Origin: Lewinellaceae bacterium | GTDB taxonomy: Bacteria > Bacteroidota > Bacteroidia > Chitinophagales > Saprospiraceae | Assembly: GCA_020636095.1 (NCBI GenBank) | Contig: JACJYN010000003.1 | Span: 1,240,001-1,304,000, forward strand | Direction: 5' to 3' | DNA: 64,000 nucleotides | Part shown: positions 57,874 through 64,000 of the stretch, one piece after another | How the letters are laid out: each line of letters begins with the position of its first letter | Position numbering within the stretch: the first letter of the stretch is position 1 | The notes under the pieces: model-generated | Databases searched by the model: none | Seen by the model: the letters and a program-made list of their open reading frames with translations, nothing else | Told to the model about the DNA's origin: nothing | Program-made: the position numbers and the translations under genes

Positions 57874-60800
57874 ATGTTCCTCAACTGCCACACCTATTAC
57901 AGCCTGCGTTACGGAACGCTCTCGCCGGAAGAACTGGTGGAGTGGGCCAAGCGCCGGGGCATCACTACGCTGGCGTTGACGGACATCAACAACACCAGTT
58001 GTACCTATGAGTTCGTGCGGCGGTGTGAGCGGGAAAGCATTAAACCGGTGGTAGGCATCGACTTTCGCCGGGACGGCCGCCGCCTGTACACCGGGTTGGC
58101 CAGGAATGCCGAAGGCTTTTGCGAACTGAACAAACTGCTGACGGACTGCTCTCTGGACGGCAGGCCCCTGCCCGATCAGCCGCCGTTGATGGCCAATACC
58201 TGGATCATTTTCCCCCGCCTGTTTAAGCCCATCACGGACTTCCGGGAGAACGAGTTGCTGGGCATCCGTCCGGAGCACGTGGCGCGCCTGTTTTCACACG
58301 AGCTGCTGAAATACCAGCACAAGCTGGTGGCGCTGAGCCCCGTTACCTTCGCCGATGATGACGGCTATCAGGCCCACCGCCTGCTACAGGCCATTGATCA
58401 GAATACGCTCATTACGAAGTTGAACCCCCGGGTAATGGCCAAAGCCACCGAACGGTTAATCCCGCCGGCCATCCTGCGTTCTTACTATCAAAGCTATCCC
58501 CGCCTCCTGCGCAACACGGAGCGCATCCTGGAAAGCTGCAGTATACAGCTCGAAAGCGGCCTGCAGAACAACCGCCAAACGTTTACCGGCAGCAAGGAAG
58601 GTGATTTCAAACTACTGGAAAAGCTGGCGCTGAACGGCTGCGAGCGACGCTACGGCAGCTGCGATAAAAAGGCGCTGGAGCGCACCCAACGGGAACTCAA
58701 AGTGATCCGTGAGCAGGACTTCTGCTCCTACTTCCTCATCACCTGGGACATCGTGCGCTACGCCCACGCCGCCGGCTACCATCATGTGGGGCGGGGCAGC
58801 GGCGCCAACTCCATCGTGGCCTACTGCCTGCACATTACCGACGTAGACCCTCTGGAGCTGGGCCTCTATTTCGAGCGCTTCATCAACCCCTACCGCAGTT
58901 CTCCGCCTGATTTCGACATCGATTTCTCCTGGGATGAGCGCGACGATGTGACGGACTATATCTTCAAGCGCTACGGCCGGGAGTACACCGGCCTGCTGGC
59001 CACTTATTCCACCTTCCAGGGGCGCGCCATCGTTCGGGAACTGGGCAAAGTATACGGCCTGCCGAAGTTTGAGATCGACAAAATCCTAGCCGATCCTTTC
59101 CACCCGGAAGAACACCATGAGTTGGCGAAACCCATCCTGCACTACGGCCGCCGGCTGGAAGGCTTTCCCAACTATCTGTCTATCCACGCCGGGGGCGTCG
59201 TCATCTCCGAACGCCCGATCCATCATTTCACCTCCCTGCAGATGATGCCCAAGGGCTTCCCCATCACCCATTTCGATATGTATCACGCCGAAGCGCTGGG
59301 TTTCCACAAGTTCGACGTGCTGAGCCAGCGCGGCCTGGGCCACATTAAGGACGCCGTGGATCTGGTAAAGCAAAACCAGGGACGAGCCGTCGATGTACAC
59401 GATATCGAAACCATCAAGCAGGACCCACAGGTGAGGGCCCAGCTGCGTTCCGGCAACTGTGTGGGCTGCTTCTACATCGAATCACCTGCTATGCGCGGGT
59501 TACTTAAGAAGCTGCGGTGCGACAACTATCTGCATCTGGTGGCGGCCAGTTCCATCATCCGGCCGGGAGTGGCCCAGTCGGGCATGATGCGGGAGTACAT
59601 TAAGCGTTTTCACCATCCGCACAGCTTCCGGTATCTGCACCCCGTATTCGAAGAGCAGCTGGGCGAGACCTTCGGGGTGATGGTCTATCAGGAAGACGTA
59701 ATGAAGATCGTCCATCATTTCGCCGGCCTGGGGCTGGACGAGAGCGATGTGCTGCGCCGCATCATGTCGGGCAAGAAGTACAAGGGCGACACCCTGGAAC
59801 GCCTCCGCCGGAAGTACTTCGATAATTGCCGCGCCCGCGGCCACTCTGATGAGCTGGCGCAGGAGGTATGGCGGCAGATAGAGAGTTTTTCCGGTTATTC
59901 CTTTTGCAAAGCCCATTCCGCCAGCTTCGCCGTAGAGAGTTTTCAGAGCCTCTACCTCAAAGCCTACTTCCCTCTGGAGTTTATGGTGGCGGTGATCAAC
60001 AACTTCGGCGGCTTCTACCATCCTGAATATTATTTCCACGAAGCGCGGATGAACGGCGGCGCCATTCACGCCCCTTGCGTGAACCACAGCCAGTATCTCA
60101 CCACGCTCAGAGGGCAGGATATTTACATCGGCTTCGTACACCTGCACGGTATGGAGCGGCAGGCCGCGCACCGCATCGTGGCCGAGCGCGCCCGCAGCGG
60201 CCCTTTCCGCAACCTGGAGGACTTTATCAACCGCTTGCCTGTTACCTCCGAGCAACTTGAAATCCTCATCCGCATTGGCGCCTTCCGCTTTACGGGCAGA
60301 AACAAGTACGAACTGATGTGGGATAAGGTGGCGCTGATGGATCCGAAGGAGAAGTGGGATGGGACGTTGTCATTGTTCGGAAGTGGGAAGTGGGAAGTCG
60401 GAAGTGGGGATGGCAACCACGATGCTGTTGATGCAGAAGGCGAAGATCTCTCCGATCCGCCTTCCGATTTCCGACTTCCCCCTTCCGCCTTCCGCCTTCC
60501 CACTTCACTGACTCAGGCTTTCGACGAGATCGAACTGCTTGGCTTCCCGCTCTGCTCGCCTTTCGAGCTGCTGGAGAACCGGCATAACGCCGATTGCATC
60601 ACGCTTTCCGGCCGACTAGGCGATTTCGTGGGGCGGGTGGCCAGGGTGCTGGGATACTACGTCTGCAAAAAGGAGGTGCGCACCAGCAAAGGCCAGCTGA
60701 TGGCCTTCGGTTGCTGGCTGGGGCAGGACGGGCACTTCTTTGATACGACGCACTTTCCGGCGTTTCTCAAAACGTATCCTTTTCGTGGCAAGGGTATTTA

Positions 60801-60897
60801 TAAAATAGAGGGTAAGGTGGTGGAAGAGTTCGGTTTTCCGAGTATGGAGGTGATCCGGATGGAGCGGCTGGCGTATAAGCAGGATGAACGGTATTAG
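57874..60897 (+). CDS. dnaE2: Error-prone DNA polymerase III alpha subunit (DnaE2-like)
   Basis: 1,007 residues. An N-terminal PHP domain (HTYYSLRYGTLSPEELVEWA), the polymerase core with PDFDIDF at 345-351 holding the catalytic Asp residues, VGRGSGANSIVAYCL, and GVMVYQEDVMKIVHHFAGLG. A helix-hairpin-helix region and an OB-like C-terminal domain follow (AFDEIELLGFPLCSPF). It is shorter than replicative DnaE and pairs with dinB, the context of error-prone DnaE2/ImuC. Residues about 835-878 are encoded by repeat DNA inserted in frame (see the 60376-60506 repeat). Function in damage-induced mutagenesis is inferred from family and neighbour. Confidence 0.93.
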   Translation: MFLNCHTYYSLRYGTLSPEELVEWAKRRGITTLALTDINNTSCTYEFVRRCERESIKPVVGIDFRRDGRRLYTGLARNAEGFCELNKLLTDCSLDGRPLPDQPPLMANTWIIFPRLFKPITDFRENELLGIRPEHVARLFSHELLKYQHKLVALSPVTFADDDGYQAHRLLQAIDQNTLITKLNPRVMAKATERLIPPAILRSYYQSYPRLLRNTERILESCSIQLESGLQNNRQTFTGSKEGDFKLLEKLALNGCERRYGSCDKKALERTQRELKVIREQDFCSYFLITWDIVRYAHAAGYHHVGRGSGANSIVAYCLHITDVDPLELGLYFERFINPYRSSPPDFDIDFSWDERDDVTDYIFKRYGREYTGLLATYSTFQGRAIVRELGKVYGLPKFEIDKILADPFHPEEHHELAKPILHYGRRLEGFPNYLSIHAGGVVISERPIHHFTSLQMMPKGFPITHFDMYHAEALGFHKFDVLSQRGLGHIKDAVDLVKQNQGRAVDVHDIETIKQDPQVRAQLRSGNCVGCFYIESPAMRGLLKKLRCDNYLHLVAASSIIRPGVAQSGMMREYIKRFHHPHSFRYLHPVFEEQLGETFGVMVYQEDVMKIVHHFAGLGLDESDVLRRIMSGKKYKGDTLERLRRKYFDNCRARGHSDELAQEVWRQIESFSGYSFCKAHSASFAVESFQSLYLKAYFPLEFMVAVINNFGGFYHPEYYFHEARMNGGAIHAPCVNHSQYLTTLRGQDIYIGFVHLHGMERQAAHRIVAERARSGPFRNLEDFINRLPVTSEQLEILIRIGAFRFTGRNKYELMWDKVALMDPKEKWDGTLSLFGSGKWEVGSGDGNHDAVDAEGEDLSDPPSDFRLPPSAFRLPTSLTQAFDEIELLGFPLCSPFELLENRHNADCITLSGRLGDFVGRVARVLGYYVCKKEVRTSKGQLMAFGCWLGQDGHFFDTTHFPAFLKTYPFRGKGIYKIEGKVVEEFGFPSMEVIRMERLAYKQDERY
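60376..60506. repeat. Inverted octamer-repeat insertion inside dnaE2
   Basis: Left arm TTCGGAAGTGGGAAGTGGGA (60376-60409) and right arm CTTCCGATTTCCGACTTCCC and on (60457-60506) form a loose inverted pair around a 47-bp unrelated centre. Encoded residues are low-complexity (GSGKWEVGSG and FRLPPSAFRLPTS). The repeat matches 13945-13973 and 15410-15490. Confidence 0.8.
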
Positions 60898-60911
60898 ATA
60901 GAATGACGGGA

Positions 60912-61000
60912 GTGTTCGGATTTCGGTGTTCGCCATTCGCAAATTACTGAAAATCCGGAGACGTTTTTTAAGACACGCTTAACTGAACTATCCCAGAATG
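60912..61000 (+). repeat. TTCGG-CACTGAAAATC composite repeat, second copy
   Basis: TTCGGATTTCGGTGTTCGCC, then ATTCGCAAATTACTGAAAAT and CCGGAGACGTTTTTTAAGAC. It parallels 9352-9400 in order and strand, and each copy lies just after a stop codon. The remaining sequence to 61060 has no gene. Confidence 0.7.
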
Positions 61001-61066
61001 ACAGGGTTGCGGATAAACCTGAAGCAACTTTTTTCCTTTCTCAGCTATTTCCTTTTCCGCTTTTAT

Positions 61067-61096
61067 TTTGAAAAATAAAATATAAGCGTAAATTTG
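61067..61096 (+). promoter_or_regulatory. Consensus Bacteroidota promoter before the M43 protease
   Basis: TTTG at 61067-61070, 18-nt spacer, TAAATTTG at 61089-61096. Transcription from about 61103 would give a leader of about 340 nt before the ATG at 61445. Confidence 0.65.
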
Positions 61097-61285
61097 TTAT
61101 GACTTACGTGGAATTATGGAAAATCGCACTTTTTGCCTTCAAACTGATTGTTAAAGTCAGGCGGTTTTCTAAAAGTAAGGGGATAATTCTTTTACTTCAC
61201 GTACCTAATAACACGCTTTTACCCTCAGTTTCAATCTCATCCGCCCATCCGGCCCGGGAAATAATAGCGACTATCAAATTAAACT

Positions 61286-61311
61286 GCGCTGCATCCACGT
61301 GAATGCAGCGC
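61286..61311 (+). other. Leader hairpins upstream of the M43 protease
   Basis: A 9-bp stem (GCGCTGCAT/ATGCAGCGC, 8-nt loop) at 61286-61311. A second at 61376-61398 (TGTCATTGCC/GGCAATGGCA, 3-nt loop). Neither has a U-tract. They may shape the leader RNA. Confidence 0.45.
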
Positions 61312-61444
61312 TATGCTGTAGTTTATCATTTTCAACCCAACTAAACCCTGTAAAAAAGTTAGGAAATTTCTGAAATGTCATTGCCTCAGGCAATGGCATT
61401 ATGGACTGTATTTTTAGTGAATTTGTACCAAAAATCGATTACGC

Positions 61445-64000
61445 ATGATCTCAAAAACAAAGTACTCCTTACTGGGGCTGCTACTGCTATTGGCAGCCTT
61501 TACGCTCAAAGCTCAGCAACAGGATGTCGTTCGTTGTTATACGGTAGAAGCTGACCGGCAGTTGCGGGAGCAGTATCCCGGACTCGGCACCCTGGAAGAA
61601 TTTGAAGAATGGCTGGCGCCCCGCGTCCGTGCCATTAAGCAGCAGCCAGCTTACCGTTCCGCTGTATTGGCCATACCGGTGGTTTTCCACATCATCCACA
61701 ACGGTGAAGCCGTCGGAACCGGCGACAATCTTAGCGCTACCTACATCAACGCCCAGATCGATCAGCTGAATAACGATTTCCGGCGTATCCTGGGCACTAC
61801 CGGCTATAATAATAACCCGGTTGGTGCAGACGCGGAGATCGAGTTCTGCCCGGCGGCCACCGGCCCCGGCGGAAGCGCCCTGCCCGAGCCTGGCATCAAC
61901 CGCATCAACCGCAATACCAAAGGCTGGACAGCGCCGCCCTATGGAACCTGTGGCGCCGGCGGCAGCTTCAATGACGCCTACATCGAGGGAACCATCAAGC
62001 CTCAATCTCAGTGGGACCCCAGCCAGTATTTCAACATCTGGGTCATGGACATCAACTGCGGCATCCTGGGTTATGCCCAGTTTCCCAGCCAGTCCGGGCT
62101 GTCGGGGCTCAACACCAACGGCGGCGCCGCCAACACTGATGGGGTCGTGCTCCTTACTACTTCTGTGGGTAGCACCACCATTCCCAATCCACAGGGCAAT
62201 ACCTATAATCAGGGGCGCACCGCTACGCACGAAGTAGGCCACTTTTTCGGGCTGCGCCACATCTGGGGCGACGGCGGCTGCGGTATTGATGATTACTGCG
62301 CTGATACGCCCGAATCGGATGCCGCCAACTACGGTTGCCCCACTACTCACGTTTCCTGCAGCTCCACCGATATGGTTCGGAATTATATGGATTATACCGA
62401 TGATGCCTGTATGAATATTTTTACGATGGACCAGAAAGCCCGTATGCAGGCGGTAATGGCCAACAGCCCCCGCCGGGCCTCGCTGGCCTTATCGACGGCC
62501 TGTGCCGGCGGAGGGGGCGGGCCTACCTGTTCGGCCACCATCAGTTCCTTCCCCTACACCGAAGGTTTCGAAAGCGGTACGGGCGCCTGGACACAGAGCG
62601 TGGCGGATGATATCGACTGGACGCGCAAAAGCGGAGGCACCCCTTCCTCGGGTACAGGCCCTTCGGCGGCGGCCGCCGGCAGCTTTTATATGTTTGTGGA
62701 AGCTTCCAGCCCCAATTACCCTGGCAAACGGGCCATTCTGGAGTCGCCCTGTTTCGACTTATCCGGAGTGAGTTTCGCCGAGATTCAATTCCAGTACCAC
62801 ATGCTGGGCAGTTCTGTCGGTACGCTTGAACTGCAGGCCAGCACGGACGGTAGCAGCTGGACGACGGTTTGGACGCGCAGCGGCGACCAGGGCAGTAGTT
62901 GGGCAGGCGTGAGTGTCGGGCTTTCCTCTTATAGTGGAGAAAGCGAGCTGCGGCTGCGCTTTCTGGGCACGACTTCCAGTTCCTGGCAGGGCGACCTGTG
63001 CATTGATGACATAACGGTTGCAGCCAGCAGCAGCTCCCCCCCGGTGGCTGATTTTAGCGCGAGCGCCACCACCATCACCGCCGGGCAGAGCGCCAGCTTT
63101 ACCGACCTGTCCACCAACAGCCCCACCTCCTGGTCCTGGTCTTTCGCCGGCGGCAGCCCCTCGGCCAGCAGCGTTCAGAACCCCTCGGTAACCTACAATA
63201 CGGCCGGTACTTACAACGTAAGCCTGACTGCTACCAACGCCAGCGGCAGCGATACGGAAACAAAAACAGCCTACATAACGGTCAATCCCGCCGGTAGTGG
63301 CGGGTGCAACGGCGGCGTCAGTTCCTTCCCCTACAGCGAAGGCTTTGAGAATGGTTTTGGCGACTGGACGCAGGCTAGCGGGGACGATTTCGACTGGACC
63401 CGGAACAGCGGCGGCACGCCTTCCAGCGGCACCGGCCCGGGAAGCGCGGCTCAAGGCAGCTGGTATTTGTTTGTGGAATCTTCCAGCCCCAACTATTCCA
63501 ACAAAGTGACGATCCTGAACAGCCCCTGTTTCGACCTTTCTTCGGCCGGCAACGCTGCTTTCAGCTTCCGTTACCACCTGTACGGCGCTACATCGATGGG
63601 CAGCCTGCAGCTACAGGCCCGGCAAGCGGGCAGCAGCACCTGGTCGACGGTATGGTCGCGCACCGGCAATCAGGGCAACGCCTGGTTACAGGCCAATGTA
63701 GACCTTAGCGCCTTTGCCGGCGATGGGGTGGAACTCCGCTATGTAGGCACTACCGGGACGACCTGGCAGGGCGATATGGCCATTGACGACCTTTCGCTGA
63801 CTACCGGCGCCGGCGGCGGCTGTTCGGACGTTACGCTGACCATTATTCTGGACAATTACCCGGAGGAGACGGATTGGGAGATCACGGATGCGAGCGGTAA
63901 TGTGGTAGCCTCCGGCGGCCCCTACGGTAGCCAGCCGGACGGATCTACGGTGGTGGAAACGGCCTGCCTGAGCACCGGCTGCTATGACTTTACCATTTTT
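61445..64000 (+). CDS. Secreted M43 (pappalysin-like) metalloprotease, 3' end outside window
   Basis: 852 residues visible; the frame is open to the last base. Signal peptide 1-24 (LLLLLAAFTLKA). Peptidase domain about 60-345 with HEVGHFFGLRH at 262-272 (zinc ligands His262, His266, His272; Glu263) and the Met-turn NYMDYTDD at 313-320, the M43 signature. Cys residues in CGIDDYC and CPTTHVSC probably form disulfides. Then a MAM domain (362-525), a PKD domain (about 530-612), a second MAM (621-790) and the start of a further beta domain (TLTIILDNYPEETDWEITDA). A T9SS tail is expected beyond the edge. A secreted zinc protease that degrades extracellular protein. Confidence 0.93.
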   Translation, partial: MISKTKYSLLGLLLLLAAFTLKAQQQDVVRCYTVEADRQLREQYPGLGTLEEFEEWLAPRVRAIKQQPAYRSAVLAIPVVFHIIHNGEAVGTGDNLSATYINAQIDQLNNDFRRILGTTGYNNNPVGADAEIEFCPAATGPGGSALPEPGINRINRNTKGWTAPPYGTCGAGGSFNDAYIEGTIKPQSQWDPSQYFNIWVMDINCGILGYAQFPSQSGLSGLNTNGGAANTDGVVLLTTSVGSTTIPNPQGNTYNQGRTATHEVGHFFGLRHIWGDGGCGIDDYCADTPESDAANYGCPTTHVSCSSTDMVRNYMDYTDDACMNIFTMDQKARMQAVMANSPRRASLALSTACAGGGGGPTCSATISSFPYTEGFESGTGAWTQSVADDIDWTRKSGGTPSSGTGPSAAAAGSFYMFVEASSPNYPGKRAILESPCFDLSGVSFAEIQFQYHMLGSSVGTLELQASTDGSSWTTVWTRSGDQGSSWAGVSVGLSSYSGESELRLRFLGTTSSSWQGDLCIDDITVAASSSSPPVADFSASATTITAGQSASFTDLSTNSPTSWSWSFAGGSPSASSVQNPSVTYNTAGTYNVSLTATNASGSDTETKTAYITVNPAGSGGCNGGVSSFPYSEGFENGFGDWTQASGDDFDWTRNSGGTPSSGTGPGSAAQGSWYLFVESSSPNYSNKVTILNSPCFDLSSAGNAAFSFRYHLYGATSMGSLQLQARQAGSSTWSTVWSRTGNQGNAWLQANVDLSAFAGDGVELRYVGTTGTTWQGDMAIDDLSLTTGAGGGCSDVTLTIILDNYPEETDWEITDASGNVVASGGPYGSQPDGSTVVETACLSTGCYDFTIF

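Noticed and set aside
61099..61302. 67-codon ORF upstream of the M43 protease
   Set aside because: Its ATG lies 2 nt after the -7 box, at or before the expected transcription start, and its sequence shows no domain.
1..64000. tRNA or rRNA genes
   Set aside because: Gaps were scanned by eye for cloverleaf-like arms with a TTCGA-type T-loop and none was convincing; a covariance-model search would settle it.

Overview
The window reads as chromosomal DNA of a Gram-negative Bacteroidota, most likely a Saprospiria (Lewinella-like) lineage. The evidence is type IX secretion C-terminal domains, many lipoproteins, exact matches to the Bacteroidota promoter (TTTG or TTG, 18-20 nt, TAnnTTTG), and a giant adhesin with DUF11 and SdrD-B-like domains. 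I see no rRNA or tRNA gene, no complete insertion sequence and no CRISPR array. Gene density is ordinary, but the gaps are unusually rich in dispersed palindromic and octamer-like repeats.

Layout. 1-8.4 kb: 3' part of RNase R, a lipoprotein, a YtxH-like coiled-coil protein leading into NUDIX hydrolase - HAD dehalogenase - Kir potassium channel, then a stress-type cassette of ECF sigma factor, one-TM protein and Spy-like periplasmic protein. 8.4-15.3 kb: EamA exporter, TPR protein, polyphosphate glucokinase with two cyclophilin lipoproteins, and XerD. 15.3-29 kb: a repeat-rich gap, a strong promoter with a leader of about 730 nt, and a roughly 4,060-residue T9SS-secreted adhesin that is interrupted in this sequence by two 1-base frameshifts, the first in a G10 tract. 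29-41.7 kb: secreted amidase, lipoproteins, PadR-PspC operon, VapBC toxin-antitoxin pair, a polytopic membrane protein and a glycosyltransferase, and an Rpn-type nuclease.

41.7-56.2 kb: M1 metallopeptidase fused to a beta-barrel (C-terminus frameshifted), small secreted proteins, a 0.5-kb minisatellite, GalE, CysQ, an LPS-type glycosyltransferase, a GlpX-like phosphatase with an altered signature, phosphoglycolate phosphatase, a DASS transporter and a GT-C-like membrane protein. 56.2-64 kb: DNA polymerase IV next to an error-prone DnaE (a translesion mutasome pair) in which repeat DNA has been inserted in frame, then a secreted M43 metalloprotease that runs off the right edge.

Functional themes are secretion and surface display (T9SS cargo, amidase, M43, lipoproteins), envelope polysaccharide synthesis (two GT2 enzymes, two GT-C-like proteins, GalE), envelope stress (sigma/Spy, PspC) and mutagenic repair. 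The five single-base frameshifts recognised (two in the adhesin, three in the M1 C-terminus) all call for checking against raw reads before any is read as biology; four sit in or next to homopolymers.
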